Source: Acinetobacter sp. ANC 4805
GTDB taxonomy: Bacteria; Pseudomonadota; Gammaproteobacteria; Pseudomonadales; Moraxellaceae
DNA length: 64,000 bases
NCBI RefSeq assembly: GCF_022549495.1
Contig: NZ_JAKZGD010000002.1
Span: 124,001 to 188,000 of the forward strand
Reading direction: 5' to 3'
The position numbers and the translations under genes were made by a program. The notes below the pieces were generated by a model. That model saw only the letters and a program-made list of their open reading frames with translations. It was not told where the DNA came from and made no database searches. This document shows, one piece after another, positions 46,066 through 58,400 of this stretch. Each line of letters begins with the position of its first letter. The stretch's first letter is position 1.

Positions 46066-46788
46066 TTAGCTTGGTCTTGCTACATCACCATTTAATACTT
46101 CTGGTAAATCCAAAACAGCAACACCGAGTTCTTCTAAAGCAGCAGGTTTAGCAATCACAAGTGCGAGATAACCATCTTCAAATGTAATACTATTCACTAC
46201 CTCAACATCTTTATTTAGTTGCATCGCAGGCGCAGGAGTGGCCTCTTTAGCTTGAATTAAATGCAACCAATGTTTCGGTTTTGCTTTAAACCAAAGACGT
46301 GCCACAATTTCCTGACCCAAATAACAACCTTTATCAAAATGTACACCATCACGTTGATGCAGGCGTAATTCTTGTGGTTGGAATAGATGTTCAGTTGTAT
46401 GCGTAATCCAAGCCTGTCCTGACTGAATGGCTTGTACTTGCCAAATATGGATGTCTGTCTCTGTTGAAGAAAATTCAGTTTGAATACCAACGGCAGTTGG
46501 ATAGACTGAACCAATTTCATCTAATTTCATTTTGGAGAAAGCACCAAACTTTTTAATGTGTTTGGAAAATTCTTCTGCTTGGTCTTGTACGGTAACAAGC
46601 TCAAAACTCTCAGGATTTAACTTTTTAATCCATAGACCAAAATGGATACGCCCTTTTAAATCACAAATAGCTGTATAGCGACTTTCATTTTCAGGTAAAC
46701 GTTCAACATGAATAGTGACCTGACCCTGTAAAAATTTTTGTGCATCTACACCATTTAAGCTAAAAGCAGTAAAAGCAAGCTGACTCAT
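46066..46788 (-). CDS. ygfZ: Folate-binding tRNA-modifying protein YgfZ
   Basis: The 240-residue GCV-T-like protein holds the YgfZ signature KGCYLGQEIVARL, whose Cys is the family mark. YgfZ supports Fe-S enzymes such as MiaB and is linked to tetrahydrofolate. It is a single gene, divergent from the SRPBCC gene. Confidence 0.92.
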   Translation of the reverse strand: MSQLAFTAFSLNGVDAQKFLQGQVTIHVERLPENESRYTAICDLKGRIHFGLWIKKLNPESFELVTVQDQAEEFSKHIKKFGAFSKMKLDEIGSVYPTAVGIQTEFSSTETDIHIWQVQAIQSGQAWITHTTEHLFQPQELRLHQRDGVHFDKGCYLGQEIVARLWFKAKPKHWLHLIQAKEATPAPAMQLNKDVEVVNSITFEDGYLALVIAKPAALEELGVAVLDLPEVLNGDVARPS

Positions 46789-46974
46789 AGATCAATCCTA
46801 AAGCTGCGTTCTAATCACTAAAATATGGATGGCTATTTTGCGCCATTTTCTACAAAAAAGCAGCTTTAGATTTTCGATATCCGTACGTAAATGAGTGATC
46901 AAAAGTATAGCAATCGTTGTATTAATCGTTATGATATGGTGGTGAATAAAAAATAACCATACTGGAGAATAATA

Positions 46975-47421
46975 ATGACAGGTACAGTACGATTACATCG
47001 AATATTCAATGCACCGCCTGCACGTGTTTTTAAAGCTTTTTTAGATGCAGATGCTTTAGTAAAATGGATTGCCCCACATGGGTTTACAGCTAAAGTTCAT
47101 CATTTAGAACCACAAGTAGGTGGTACTTATAAGATGTCATTCACTAACTTTTCAACAAGCAGTGTTCACTCATTTGGTGGCACATATATTGAATTAATCC
47201 CGAATGAATTGCTTCAATATACGGATAAGTTTGACGATCCTAATCTGCAAGGTGAGATTCAGGTGACAATTCAGTTCAAATCTGTTTGGGTCGGTACAGA
47301 AATTCACATTACTCAAGAGGGGATACCTGATATTATTCCGGTTGAGGCATGCTATTTAGGTTGGCAAGAGTCACTATGCTTATTGGGGTTATTGGTACAA
47401 GCCGAAATTCCAGATCAATAA
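46975..47421 (+). CDS. SRPBCC/AHSA1-family protein
   Basis: The 148-residue protein has the AHSA1 (activator of Hsp90 ATPase homologue 1-like) pattern: VRLHRIFNAPPARVFKAFLDADALVKWIAPHGFTAKVHHLEPQVGGTYKMSF and a C-terminal GWQESLCLLGLL. Such START-like proteins bind small hydrophobic ligands or act as toxin-like factors; role unknown. GGAG precedes the ATG. Confidence 0.85.
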   Translation: MTGTVRLHRIFNAPPARVFKAFLDADALVKWIAPHGFTAKVHHLEPQVGGTYKMSFTNFSTSSVHSFGGTYIELIPNELLQYTDKFDDPNLQGEIQVTIQFKSVWVGTEIHITQEGIPDIIPVEACYLGWQESLCLLGLLVQAEIPDQ

Positions 47422-47500
47422 AAGTGTTACATCAAAACACAAGACAAAATATAAGCAAAAGTAGAACAAGTTTTCACTATTTGGTGATGTTGGAGGAGTT

Positions 47501-47839
47501 ATGTCAGAACAAGCAATGATTGAACGCCGTGAACAACTTGCACGTACTGCAATGCGTGAGGCTTTAGAAAATCAACAAGCAGAAGATAGTGTGGAATTGT
47601 TTATTCAGCACCACCTTGAAGAAATTGAATCAACTTATTGGCAAAAGCACTTTGGAACCCCTTTACCTACCTTGTTACAGGTACTTGAATTTTTAATTCT
47701 AGATCATGGATGGGAGGGGAGTGACCTCGAAAGCTATGAGATGTTGGATTTTACTTTGCCAGAAGAGATAACGAATTATGTGATCTGTGTCAGTTTTGAT
47801 GAAAGAGAACAGGTTATTGATATTTCTATGGAAAGTTAA
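47501..47839 (+). CDS. Hypothetical acidic protein, 112 residues
   Basis: The protein begins MSEQAMIERREQLARTAM and contains a Trp-rich middle (STYWQKHFGTPLPTLLQVLEFLILDHGWEGSDLE). A strong TTGGAGGAG ribosome site lies before the ATG at 47501. No signal peptide, membrane helix or known motif is visible. It may be an immunity-like or regulatory protein, but that is not supported. Confidence 0.7.
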   Translation: MSEQAMIERREQLARTAMREALENQQAEDSVELFIQHHLEEIESTYWQKHFGTPLPTLLQVLEFLILDHGWEGSDLESYEMLDFTLPEEITNYVICVSFDEREQVIDISMES

Positions 47840-48049
47840 TGGTTGATTGACTAGCTTGGAAATATAAATGAAGTGTAGTGATGGTCACATGCTCGATTAT
47901 ACGGGGCATAGTGGTACTGATTAAAGTCATAAAAATATTGGACAATAGCCATGTCTTGGGATTCAAGCGTATTGACTTGGAAAAAGACTGAACCTAAAGT
48001 TTTGAAAAAATGCAGCTATCCATCATAATAGAATCTTTGAGATTTTTTT

Positions 48050-48394
48050 ATGTCTTTTCCAAATTGCCCACAATGCCAATCAGAATATACTTATCAAGAT
48101 GGCGAACTACTGATCTGCCCAGAATGTTCACATGAATGGAAAGAAGGTGAGAGTCAGGTTTCAGAAGTACAAACGATCATTAAAGATGCAAATGGTAATA
48201 TTTTGGTTGATGGGGATAGTGTAACTGTAATTAAAGATTTAAAAATTAAAGGTTCTTCGTCAGTTGTGAAAGTAGGTACAAAAGTTAAAACTATTCGTTT
48301 AGTTCCAGATGCAAGCGATGGTCATAATATTGATTGTAAGATCGATGGTGTTGGTGCGATGAAACTTAAATCTGAGTTTGTAAAAAAGATTTAG
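48050..48394 (+). CDS. PhnA/YjdM-family zinc-ribbon protein
   Basis: The 114-residue protein has a four-Cys zinc ribbon (CPQCQ...CPEC) at the N-terminus and the YjdM/PhnA body with [43 protein letters not shown]. PhnA is often named for alkylphosphonate operons but is not itself required there. It is a single gene. The 210 bp before it holds no supported gene. Confidence 0.92.
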   Translation: MSFPNCPQCQSEYTYQDGELLICPECSHEWKEGESQVSEVQTIIKDANGNILVDGDSVTVIKDLKIKGSSSVVKVGTKVKTIRLVPDASDGHNIDCKIDGVGAMKLKSEFVKKI

Positions 48395-48544
48395 TTCAAA
48401 TGATTTGAGGGGCATGAAAATGCTCCTTTTTTATGCGCTCAATAGCTTACTAAAAGTGAACAAAAAACCATCTGTTTAAACTGTTGGAGCTGATTTATAT
48501 TGAGAATACAATCAATAAAATCAACTTCAATAATAGAGGTTTTT

Positions 48545-48880
48545 ATGGCTGGATGGTTTGAAGTAAGTCAGGCGAATGATGGTCAATTTCGTTTTGTTCT
48601 CAAGGCTGGAAATGGGGAGCCGATATTAAATAGTGAATTGTATAAAACCAAAGCAGCAGTATTAAATGGAATAGCATCAGTTCAAAAGAATAGTCCAGAT
48701 GATGCACGCTATGAACGATTAACTTCAAAAAATGAAAAACCTTATTTTAATTTAAAAGCTGCTAATCATCAGGTGATTGGTACCAGTCAATTGTACTCAA
48801 GTGAACAATCTCGTGATAAAGGGGTTGAGTCTGTAAAAAATAATGGTTCGTCAGAAATGATTAAAGATATAACTATTTAA
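48545..48880 (+). CDS. DUF1508 / YegP-family protein
   Basis: The 111-residue protein has two tandem DUF1508 units, WFEVSQANDGQFRFVLKAGNGEPILNSELYKTKAAVLNGIASVQKNS and PYFNLKAANHQVIGTSQLYSSEQSRDKGVESVKNN. The family is of unknown function. The ATG at 48545 follows AATAGAGG. Confidence 0.9.
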   Translation: MAGWFEVSQANDGQFRFVLKAGNGEPILNSELYKTKAAVLNGIASVQKNSPDDARYERLTSKNEKPYFNLKAANHQVIGTSQLYSSEQSRDKGVESVKNNGSSEMIKDITI

Positions 48881-48936
48881 ATTTAAATAAAAAAGCCGTT
48901 TTAATTCAAACGGCTTTTTTACATCTAAAGTTTAGA

Positions 48937-50652
48937 TTAGCGTGCGAGTTTTGCGACTAATTCATCTTTATTTAGATTACTTGCTTCAGCATCGCGACGA
49001 CCTTTGTACTCAAAAGTACCAGCATCCAAACCTTTCTCACCAATCACGATTCGATGAGGAATACCCATCAATTCTAAGTCGGAAAATTTTACACCTGGAC
49101 GTTCGTTACGATCATCAAACAATACATCGTAACCTTGTGCTTGTAGTTCAGCATATAGTGCTTCGGCAGCTTCAAGGGTACGAGGTGATTTGTGCGCATT
49201 CATTGGCACGATAGCAACATCAAATGGTGCAATTGCTTGTGGCCAAATAATGCCTTTTTCATCAAAGTTTTGCTCAATCGCAGCTGCGACTACACGTGTT
49301 ACACCAATGCCATAACATCCCATGGTAACAGTGAATGGTTTGCCATCTTCACCAAGTACTTTGCAGCCTAGAGCTTCTGAATATTTTGTACCTAATTGGA
49401 AGATATGTCCTACTTCAATACCACGTTTGATTAGAATCGTACCTTTACCATCTGGAGAAGGATCACCTTCAACCACATTACGAAGATCAAATACTTCAGT
49501 GAATGTTGCATCACGATCCCAATTCACACCTGTTGCATGCTTGTCGACTTCATTTGCCCCAGCAACAAAGTCAGATAAGACTGATGCAGCACGATCTACA
49601 ATGACGGTTAAACCTTTTTCAACAAGCCCTTGAGGACCACAGAAACCAGCAGTTAAACCGTGCTGTTGTAATTGTTCTTCAGTTGCAAAGGCTAAAGGTG
49701 CTGCAATCAATGGGTGCTTTTCAGCTTTAATATCATTGAGTTCATGATCACCACGTAAGAACAGGGCAACAACAGGTGTGTGACCTTTTTCATCTGTTTG
49801 ACCTTGAACCAAGAGTGCTTTTACAGATTGTTTTGCATCAGTATTTAAGAACTGGCAAACATCCGCAATCGTTTTTTGATTCGGTGTATCGACTAAAGTG
49901 AGTGTTTGCGTTGCTTCAGCGCGCTCGCCTGTCAAAACAGCTTCAGCCATTTCAACGTTTGCTGCAAAGTCTGATTCAGTTGAGAAGGCGATATCATCTT
50001 CACCACTTGCTGCAAGTACATGGAACTCATGTGATGCTGAACCGCCGATAGAACCTGTATCTGCTTGCACTGGGCGGAAATCTAGACCAAGACGCGTAAA
50101 GATGCGGCTATAAGTGTCATACATTACATCATAGGTTTCTTGGAGTGATTCTTGATTGGCGTGGAATGAATACGCATCTTTCATGATAAATTCACGTGAG
50201 CGCATTACGCCAAAACGTGGACGAATTTCATCACGGAATTTGGTCTGAATTTGATAAAAGTTCAAAGGAAGTTGCTTATAACTTTTTAATTCATTACGTG
50301 CTAGATCGGTAATGACTTCTTCATGAGTAGGGCCGAGTACAAAGTCATTTGTATGGCGATCTTTGAAGCGTAACAACTCAGGACCGTATTGCTCAAAACG
50401 ACCAGACTCTTCCCAAAGTGCAGCAGGTTGAGTGACTGGCATGAAAACTTCTAATGCACCTGAACGGTTCATTTCTTCACGAACAATCGCATCTACTTTC
50501 TTTAAAACACGTGTTCCTGTGGGCAACCAAGAGTATAAGCCAGAAGCTAGTTTACGAATCATCCCCGCACGTAACATGAGCTGATGTGAAATGACTTCAG
50601 CATCATTTGGGGTTTCTCTTAACGTTGCAAATAAAAAGCGGCTTGCGCGCAT
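48937..50652 (-). CDS. proS: Prolyl-tRNA synthetase
   Basis: The 571-residue class II synthetase (E. coli 572) charges tRNA-Pro. Motif 2 [26 protein letters not shown], motif 3 [13 protein letters not shown] and the editing INS domain (about 230-390) are visible. AGGA precedes the ATG at 50652; an upstream ATG at 50697 is rejected. It is apparently monocistronic. Confidence 0.97.
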   Translation of the reverse strand: MRASRFLFATLRETPNDAEVISHQLMLRAGMIRKLASGLYSWLPTGTRVLKKVDAIVREEMNRSGALEVFMPVTQPAALWEESGRFEQYGPELLRFKDRHTNDFVLGPTHEEVITDLARNELKSYKQLPLNFYQIQTKFRDEIRPRFGVMRSREFIMKDAYSFHANQESLQETYDVMYDTYSRIFTRLGLDFRPVQADTGSIGGSASHEFHVLAASGEDDIAFSTESDFAANVEMAEAVLTGERAEATQTLTLVDTPNQKTIADVCQFLNTDAKQSVKALLVQGQTDEKGHTPVVALFLRGDHELNDIKAEKHPLIAAPLAFATEEQLQQHGLTAGFCGPQGLVEKGLTVIVDRAASVLSDFVAGANEVDKHATGVNWDRDATFTEVFDLRNVVEGDPSPDGKGTILIKRGIEVGHIFQLGTKYSEALGCKVLGEDGKPFTVTMGCYGIGVTRVVAAAIEQNFDEKGIIWPQAIAPFDVAIVPMNAHKSPRTLEAAEALYAELQAQGYDVLFDDRNERPGVKFSDLELMGIPHRIVIGEKGLDAGTFEYKGRRDAEASNLNKDELVAKLAR

Positions 50653-50866
50653 GGAAACTGTCCTAAACGTAAGTGTTATTTGAAAGAAGTTGCACAAATG
50701 AACAAAAAATATATGCTCACAATTGAGCTGTTGGCATTATGACATGAATCATTCAGATTCGTGTAATCTAAACTGGCACAATCGAATTAAAACTATAAAA
50801 ATTCAGACCCTATTGGAAAGTGAATTGAGAGTCACAAATAGATTGTATGCTTTGGAATAGGGTTGC

Positions 50867-51466
50867 TTATTCAAGATTTTTTAAACGATTAATGATATCT
50901 GCATAATCTGCTTCAGTTTTATGGTAGGCATTGCGTAAACTTTCGACAGTTCTTTTTACACTTTCGATATTTTTGGCATTATTGTCTAAATTATTCTTAA
51001 GTTGAGGAGGGAGTGTCTCTCCTTTGCGATGATATTCCATTTCCTGTCGTTTGAATGCAATTTTGTCTTGTTGTAATTGCTGTAGTTGATCTTGTTGATA
51101 ATTAAGCTGTTTTTTTAAACTGGCGAGAATCTGATCTCTTTTTGTGGCGGCAATTTTTGTACTACCATACGCACGTTTCAATTTCATATCTTGTTCACGT
51201 TGGCGTGCAGCAGATTCACGACTAGAAGATTGCTGTATATCTACTTTCGCATTGTATGCTTTATTCCGTTTTATGACTTGCATATTGCGATCAAGTGCTT
51301 CATAACCATAACGAATATGGTCAGGTGTTACTGAGGTGCTGAGATTAGAGACCCCATTTTTATCATAGTAACGATACCAAACAGCTTTAGGTTGTTCAGT
51401 TGTAGCAAAAGTTGTACTAGAAAAAATGAATAGAAATAAAGCGCAAATGTAATTACGAGCAAGCAT
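50867..51466 (-). CDS. Exported DUF4124-like protein with coiled coil
   Basis: The 199-residue protein has a signal peptide (LARNYICALFLFIFSSTTFA), then a DUF4124-like segment (AVWYRYYDKNGVSNLSTSVTP) and a long Gln/Lys-rich coiled-coil (about 105-190). Envelope scaffolding is possible, but the function is unknown. The ATG at 51466 sets the signal at the N-terminus. Confidence 0.78.
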   Translation of the reverse strand: MLARNYICALFLFIFSSTTFATTEQPKAVWYRYYDKNGVSNLSTSVTPDHIRYGYEALDRNMQVIKRNKAYNAKVDIQQSSSRESAARQREQDMKLKRAYGSTKIAATKRDQILASLKKQLNYQQDQLQQLQQDKIAFKRQEMEYHRKGETLPPQLKNNLDNNAKNIESVKRTVESLRNAYHKTEADYADIINRLKNLE

Positions 51467-51791
51467 TGTAAAGTGGCTAATGCGAAAATCGCACTTTAAC
51501 GAACCAGTCATTACATTCCCCGAAAAAAGTTAACTAAATCACTTATTTTTAAATAATAATCTGTTGTATATTAGTGGTTATTTATACAATTAAAAATAGT
51601 TACTATGCAAAAAAATTAGGAATTTGATGAAAAATGTGAACTATTTGCTATTGTTTTTGAAAACTGACAGTTTTGTTCAAAAAACCTCGTTGATAATGCA
51701 AGTAAAGATATGTTAAAAATATCAACTGATCTGTATAAAACAAATTAAACCAACCATAATTTGTATTGAGTGAATGGGGCAGGACAATTAA
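51467..51791 (+). promoter_or_regulatory. Intergenic region and probable promoter of the pil-chp operon
   Basis: This 325-bp AT-rich gap holds no gene that I can support. A weak promoter candidate is TTGATA near 51690 with a TTAAAA about 17 bp on, 74 bp before pilG. Confidence 0.3.
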
Positions 51792-52175
51792 ATGGAAGAT
51801 AAATTTCAAAATTTGAAGGTAATGGTGATTGACGACTCAAAAACGATTCGTCGTACAGCTGAAACCTTATTGCAACGAGAAGGTTGTGAGGTGATCACCG
51901 CTGTTGATGGTTTTGAAGCATTATCAAAAATTGCAGAAGCAAATCCTGATATCGTATTTGTGGATATCATGATGCCTCGTTTAGATGGTTATCAAACCTG
52001 TGCACTGATTAAAAATTCTTTAAATTACCAAAATATCCCAGTGATTATGTTGTCAAGCAAAGACGGTTTGTTTGATCAGGCTAAAGGGCGTGTTGTGGGA
52101 TCGGATGAGTATTTAACTAAGCCATTCAGTAAAGATGAGCTATTAAATGCGATTCGTAACCACGTTAGCGCATAA
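51792..52175 (+). CDS. pilG: Twitching motility response regulator PilG
   Basis: A 127-residue stand-alone REC domain: KVMVIDDSKTIRRTAETLL, phosphoacceptor Asp in VFVDIMMPRLDG, and the KPFSKDELL Lys. PilG is the CheY-like output of the Pil-Chp system, driving pilus extension and virulence control. It is the first of six tightly spaced genes. Confidence 0.95.
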   Translation: MEDKFQNLKVMVIDDSKTIRRTAETLLQREGCEVITAVDGFEALSKIAEANPDIVFVDIMMPRLDGYQTCALIKNSLNYQNIPVIMLSSKDGLFDQAKGRVVGSDEYLTKPFSKDELLNAIRNHVSA

Positions 52176-52194
52176 AATTTAAATTGAGGAAAAA

Positions 52195-52557
52195 ATGGCT
52201 CGTATACTTATCGTAGATGATTCACCTACTGAAACATTTCGCTTTAGAGAAATTTTGACTAAGCACGGTTATGAAGTTTTAGAAGCAACTAATGGTGCTG
52301 ATGGTGTCACAATGGCACAAGCAGAACTACCTGATCTCGTACTAATGGATGTCGTTATGCCAGGGATGAACGGTTTCCAAGCAACACGCCAAATTAGTAA
52401 AGGTAAAGACACGCAGCATATTCCTGTTGTGATCGTGAGTACTAAAGATCAGGCAACAGACCGTGTTTGGGGAAAACGTCAAGGAGCTTGTGATTATTTA
52501 ACGAAGCCTATTGATGAGCAACAGCTTATTGATGTGATTAAGCAATTACTAAGTTAA
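52195..52557 (+). CDS. pilH: Twitching motility response regulator PilH
   Basis: A 120-residue REC protein with RILIVDDSPTETFRFREIL and the Asp in VLMDVVMPGMNG. PilH acts in retraction or as a phosphate sink opposite PilG. It starts 19 nt after pilG. Confidence 0.95.
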   Translation: MARILIVDDSPTETFRFREILTKHGYEVLEATNGADGVTMAQAELPDLVLMDVVMPGMNGFQATRQISKGKDTQHIPVVIVSTKDQATDRVWGKRQGACDYLTKPIDEQQLIDVIKQLLS

Positions 52558-52596
52558 TTTTTACGAGCCTTTTCATTACTCAATACGGGATAGGGT

Positions 52597-53133
52597 ATGG
52601 CAGCAAATGGATTTATCGAATTGCTTCGCTTATCCAAGCGAGGCAATAAACAATATGCTTCAACTCAGAATGAAGTCAGCCGCTGGTCTGGTATCGCATT
52701 TGAGATGTTAGGGCAATATTTTGTTGCACCATTAGGGGAAATTTCAGAGGTAATCTATCCTCCGAAATATACCCCTGTGCCTAATACTCAAGCATGGGTA
52801 CGTGGTTTGGCAAATATTCGTGGGCGATTGCTTTCAGTTTCTGATTTAACGCACTTTATTTCGGGACAACGGAGTCAGTTTTCACCAACGCAAAAAGTAA
52901 TTTGCATTAGTCATCAAGATCATTATGTGGGCTTGGTCGTCGACCAAGTTCTTGGAATTCAGCACTTTAATAAAAAGAGTTTTTTTTCTCAAGGTACTGA
53001 CTTGGACAATAAATTGAAAGATTATTGCCAAGGATACTTCCAACAACATAATCAACAATGGCATGTGTTTTTACTGAGTCGATTGTTGAAAAATCCTCAA
53101 TACATGAATGCATCAATAAAATTTATAAACTAA
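52597..53133 (+). CDS. pilI: CheW-like adaptor PilI
   Basis: The 178-residue adaptor has a CheW fold (WSGIAFEMLGQYFVAPLGEISEVIY, PNTQAWVRGLANIRGRLLSVSDLTHF). It couples PilJ to the kinase ChpA. Confidence 0.93.
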   Translation: MAANGFIELLRLSKRGNKQYASTQNEVSRWSGIAFEMLGQYFVAPLGEISEVIYPPKYTPVPNTQAWVRGLANIRGRLLSVSDLTHFISGQRSQFSPTQKVICISHQDHYVGLVVDQVLGIQHFNKKSFFSQGTDLDNKLKDYCQGYFQQHNQQWHVFLLSRLLKNPQYMNASIKFIN

Positions 53134-53180
53134 TTTGATACGCTACGGAATATAAACGCGTATTCAGGGGAGAAGCTGAT

Positions 53181-55268
53181 ATGGGCTTTAAACTTAAAAA
53201 GAAAAATGGTAGTGGTGCTGATAGCGCTGGTCTTAAGAAAGGTGGAGCATTTTTAGAAAATGTTCGAACGCAACTTGATCAGTTTTCACGATTGTTTGGT
53301 GAAACTGAAAAGTCAAAACCTATTTTATACCGTGCGATTGGTGCTTTAGCTCTTGCAGTTATCCTCTTAATTTATTTGTTCGTGAGTGTTCCTCGTTATA
53401 ACCAGTTAACTCGTAGTTTAGGTGAGTTGCGCTTGTTATCTCAGATGATTTCTCGTCAAGCGACGGAAGCAACAGCTTCTGGTATGCCTGAAGCGATGAA
53501 AAGTTTGGTTGAATCTGAAAAGCGTTTTGCAGAAAACTTAGAAACTGTTGAAAGTGTTTATGGTAAAGGTTCAGATGAGTATAAAAAAGCAAATGAACTT
53601 TGGACAAGTGTTTCTAAAAACATTGACTTAATTGCTTCACAACAAAAAGTCATTAATCAATTATATGATACCAACATCTCGATCAGTGAAACGATTCCAG
53701 AGATTCAGGCCGAATATAACTTGATGGTTGACCAAATGGTTCGTGAGAACATGGCGAGTAGTCAGGTAATCATCACCAAAAACCAAGTGTTTATTGCTGA
53801 ACGTATTTTACGTTCGATTAACTCGGTTCTAGTTGGTACAGATAACTCTAACGTTTCTGCAAATGACTTCGGTGCGGATATTGATACCTTTGGTGTTTAT
53901 TTAAATGCACAGTTAAATGGTAGTACTGAATTAGGTGTAGATCGTATTGAATCACCAGATTTACGCGAATCTGTGGATAGTATTAAATCTGATTATGACG
54001 CTGTACTGAAATCAGCAGCAGCAACCGTATTACAAAACGCAAACCAAATTGTTCGTGTACGTCAAGCATCTTCACAAATTTTCTCTCAATCTGATGCGCT
54101 ATTGACATCATTGAATGATTTGTCAAATAAGGCTGAAGGCGGTTGGGGTAACGTTATTGCGGGTGTTGTGTTAATCGCAGCATTAGGCTTACTTATTTTC
54201 TCTGCTTTACAGTTACTTGCTTTACGTAGTAACACAGATAAAGAGCGTGTAACTCGCCTACAAGATGAATATGACCGTAACCAAAATGCGATTTTGCGTT
54301 TACTTGATGAGATTGCAGACTTAGCAGACGGTGATTTACGTTCATACGCAACAGTATCGGAAGACTTTACTGGTGCGATTGCCGACTCGATTAACTTCGC
54401 AATTGACCAATTACGTGACCTTGTATCTCGAATCACGGAAACGTCTCAAGAAGTTGCTCGTTATACTCAAGATACCCAAGATATTACCAACCAATTAGCA
54501 GAAGCATCTGAGCATCAGGCTCAGGAGATTGCTGGTGCGTCAGCAGCAATGAATGAAATGGCATTGTCGATTGACCAAGTATCATCAAATGCATCTGAAT
54601 CTGCTGAGGTAGCACAACGATCTGTACAAATTGCATCGAATGGAGCACAAGTTGTAAACCGTTCAATTCAAGGTATGGATCACATTCGTGAGCAGATTCA
54701 GGAAACTTCAAAACGTATTAAACGTTTGGGTGAATCTTCTCAAGAAATTGGTAACATCGTCTCGCTTATTAACGATATTGCCGATCAAACGAACATCTTG
54801 GCATTAAACGCAGCGATCCAAGCATCGATGGCGGGTGAGGCTGGTCGTGGTTTCGCAGTTGTAGCCGATGAAGTACAGCGTCTAGCAGAACGTTCAGCAT
54901 CAGCAACCAAGCAGATCGAAAGCTTAGTAAAAACCATTCAAACAGATACAAACGAAGCCGTTATTTCAATGGAACAAACGACTTCTGAGGTTGTACGTGG
55001 TGCGAACTTAGCAAAAGATGCGGGTATTGCACTGGATGAGATTCAAACGGTATCTGGTGATTTGGCGAAATTGATTGCAAGCATTTCGGATGCAGCAAAA
55101 TTACAGTCTGCATCAGCAAGTCATATTGCAACAACGATGAATGTCGTACAAGAAATTACTTCGCAAACGACAACAGCAACGTTTGATACAGCACGTTCAG
55201 TTTCTGAATTGGCAAATATGGCTGAATCATTACGTGAATCTGTAACTGACTTTAAGCTACCTGAATAA
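53181..55268 (+). CDS. pilJ: Methyl-accepting chemotaxis protein PilJ
   Basis: The 695-residue receptor has two transmembrane helices (about 53-71 and 330-350), a periplasmic PilJ domain, a HAMP, and the signalling hairpin with [32 protein letters not shown] near residue 535. It senses surface contact and pilin. AGGGGAGA precedes the ATG. Confidence 0.95.
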   Translation: MGFKLKKKNGSGADSAGLKKGGAFLENVRTQLDQFSRLFGETEKSKPILYRAIGALALAVILLIYLFVSVPRYNQLTRSLGELRLLSQMISRQATEATASGMPEAMKSLVESEKRFAENLETVESVYGKGSDEYKKANELWTSVSKNIDLIASQQKVINQLYDTNISISETIPEIQAEYNLMVDQMVRENMASSQVIITKNQVFIAERILRSINSVLVGTDNSNVSANDFGADIDTFGVYLNAQLNGSTELGVDRIESPDLRESVDSIKSDYDAVLKSAAATVLQNANQIVRVRQASSQIFSQSDALLTSLNDLSNKAEGGWGNVIAGVVLIAALGLLIFSALQLLALRSNTDKERVTRLQDEYDRNQNAILRLLDEIADLADGDLRSYATVSEDFTGAIADSINFAIDQLRDLVSRITETSQEVARYTQDTQDITNQLAEASEHQAQEIAGASAAMNEMALSIDQVSSNASESAEVAQRSVQIASNGAQVVNRSIQGMDHIREQIQETSKRIKRLGESSQEIGNIVSLINDIADQTNILALNAAIQASMAGEAGRGFAVVADEVQRLAERSASATKQIESLVKTIQTDTNEAVISMEQTTSEVVRGANLAKDAGIALDEIQTVSGDLAKLIASISDAAKLQSASASHIATTMNVVQEITSQTTTATFDTARSVSELANMAESLRESVTDFKLPE

Positions 55269-55425
55269 GCAGCAAAGGGGAGGCAGAGTTGTATCTGTCC
55301 TTTCCCTTTTTTGAAGAGATGTAGAATATCTCTACAAGATGGTGACAAAAATGGAGCTACATCTTGTGTGATAGATACACGTAATTTTTAGCCACAGTTC
55401 GTGGATAAAAACGAAAGAAGCCGCT

Positions 55426-58400
55426 ATGAAAGAAATATTAAAAACGTTAGTTGAAACGATGACGCTTCCCGAAGATAGTTATCTTGAGCAAGATGCAGAA
55501 ATTCTTGAAATTTTTATCGAAGAATTAGATGAAATCTTTGTTGAGTTAGAACCATTGCTCGTTCAATGGATTCAACAACCGACTCAACAAGATGCGCTCA
55601 CAGATATTCGTCGCTATTTCCATACCTTAAAAGGTTCTGGGCGAATGGTTGGTGCTAAATCTTCTGGTGAATTGGCGTGGACGGTTGAAGATACTTTAAA
55701 TCGTGTACTTGCAGAAACAATTGTGTTGAAGTCAGATATTCAACATTATGTGCAAGCGGTTTTTAATGTCTATCGCTTTAAACTTTTACATGATTTTAAA
55801 CTGGTTCAGAAACATCAAATAGATTTAAAACCATTGGTTTTATTGGGGCAACAATTACAGCAACAGTTAAGCCCAGAGCCAGCTTTAGCTGATTTGTTGC
55901 AACTTGCAAATATGCATGATGGTATGCAAACGGGTCTTGAATTTGTATCTGTTGATAGTGTAGTTGAACCTAGTGTTGATGTGATGCAGACAGCTTCAGC
56001 AGCCGTCAATCATCATCTTGAAGATGATGCACTCATTAAAGAAACATTGGCGATTTTCTTAGAAGAAGCCGAAGATCATTTGGCGACAATAGATCAATTC
56101 TTGTTGAATGATCGACCGACCAATGATAATTATAATACCTTAATTCGAGCATTACATACGTTACGTGGTAGTTCTGCGATGGCACATGTTGAGCATGTGT
56201 TTGAAGCAAGTTCAAAAGTTGAAAATTTATTTAAAACCTTATTACAAGAAGAACTCGATTCAAGTTCTGATGAAACTGCGTTATTAACACATTATGCCCA
56301 GTTTGTGCGTGATTATTTACACACTTTAAAACATCAAGGTTCACAGCAGAAATTTGCTGAAATCTATGATACATTTAATGTCGCATGGGATAGTTACGAT
56401 TTCCAATTAGAAGAAAAGAATGGTGAAGCATTACGACCACAAGGTTTAGTTTCACAATTATTAGAACTGAATATCAATGATCTTTTAGATGTTGAATTTG
56501 ACTTTGAGAAACGTGCACGCACTGAATTTCCTCAATATATTCAGATTCTAAGCCAACAAGCTGAAATTTTGTTGGAACATACACATCATCATGCCACGAT
56601 TGGTATGTATCAATACACCAGTCTATTACGTTCGAGTTACCAGGACGTATTATTCAAACCAAATTTACTTAATCTTGATTACGCGTTTGAGCTGTACTAT
56701 CAGGTACATCAACAATTCATCCAGTTGTTTGATACTTTGGCAGCAGGGCAACGTGTTACTTTAACGAAAGCTCATGAGCTTGTATTAAATGAACTAAGTT
56801 CATTTACACAGCAAAATGTTGAATTCTTGGAGCAAGCGGCAACACCAGCAATAGAATCAACGCAATCAGATAGTTCTAATCAAGTTGATTTGACCGATTT
56901 AGCTGCACAATTTGGTTTAGATAAGCAACAATTACAATCGAGTGAATCAAATCGAGACTTCGACCCTGATCTATTAGATATTTTCCTTGAAGAAGCTGAT
57001 GAGTTATTGGTTGGTATCGATGCTGATCTGAATACATGGACAGCCGATCAGCAGAATGTAAGTGCACTTAAGAATTTGATGCGCTATTTGCACACCTTAA
57101 AAGGTGGTTCAAATATGATTCAAGCGCGTCATATTGGTCTCATTGCGCATGAGCTAGAAACGATTTATGAGAAGTTGATTAATCAGCAACTTCAACCAAC
57201 AGTACAATTAATTGCCTTAATCCGTGCTGTACAAGATGATATTGCAGATCGAATCCAAACGATTCGTGATAAACAAGTCGATTATCCTGCAACTCATGTA
57301 TTGAATGTTTTAGAGAATCTGAATGCGGTAACTATTGCATCGGATATTAAACCTATTGTCGCTGATCTAGATGAATTGGATAATATTGATACTCATGTTG
57401 AGATATTAGACCCTACAGTTTCTGTGAGCAGCCTAAAAACAGAATCCTCTTATGTTATTGACATAAGTGATTTAGCTGCACAATTTGGTTTAGATAAACA
57501 ACAATTACAATCGAGTGAATCAAATCGAGACTTCGACCCTGATCTATTAGATATCTTCCTTGAAGAAGCTGATGAGTTATTGGTTGGGATCGATGCTGAT
57601 CTGAATACATGGACAGCCGATCAGCAGAATGTAAGTGCACTTAAGAATTTGATGCGCTATTTGCACACCTTAAAAGGTGGTTCAAATATGATTCAAGCGT
57701 GTCATATTGGTCTCATAGCACATGAGCTAGAAACGATTTATGAGAAGTTGATTAATCAGCAACTTCAACCAACAGCACAATTAATTGCCTTAATCCGTGC
57801 TGTACAAGATGATATTGCAGATCGAATCCAAACGATTCGTGATAAACAAGTCGATTATCCTGCTACACACGTACTTCAGCTTATTCAACAAACTGATCTA
57901 TCTACGACTGGTTCGTCTCAACCGAAACCGGCTATGTTTGAATTGACTGAAGAAAATCAGGCAATTGATGATATCGCTCATGTTGAGAGTTTAGCTTCGT
58001 TTGAAGAGAAAGAAGTTGTATCTGGCGCTCAGATTACCCGTGATGTTCAACTTGATGATGATGTTCGTTCTCTCGTTGAGCAAACTTTCTTAGAAGAAGC
58101 GGAAGAATTACTTGATCAAGCTAAAGGTTTATTAAGACAATGGTTTGATCAACGTACTAACCGTAGTTTGCTCTTACAGTTACAGCGTAATGCCCACAGT
58201 TTAAAAGGTGGTGCACGTATGGCTGAGTTGGATGCAATTGCGATTGTTGCTTATCATTTAGAGAATGCATTTGAACAATTTGGTGTACACCATTTCAATT
58301 CAAACGTTTATGACAATTTGCTTAACACAGCAATTGCATGGCTAAACGATGCTATTTTCAAACGCCAATATGCAAACTTCGATGGACTAAAACAGAGCTT

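Noticed and set aside
47840..48049. Several 18-35-codon frames between the 112-residue protein and the PhnA-like gene
   Set aside because: No ribosome site, no conserved motif, and they overlap each other; no support for a gene.
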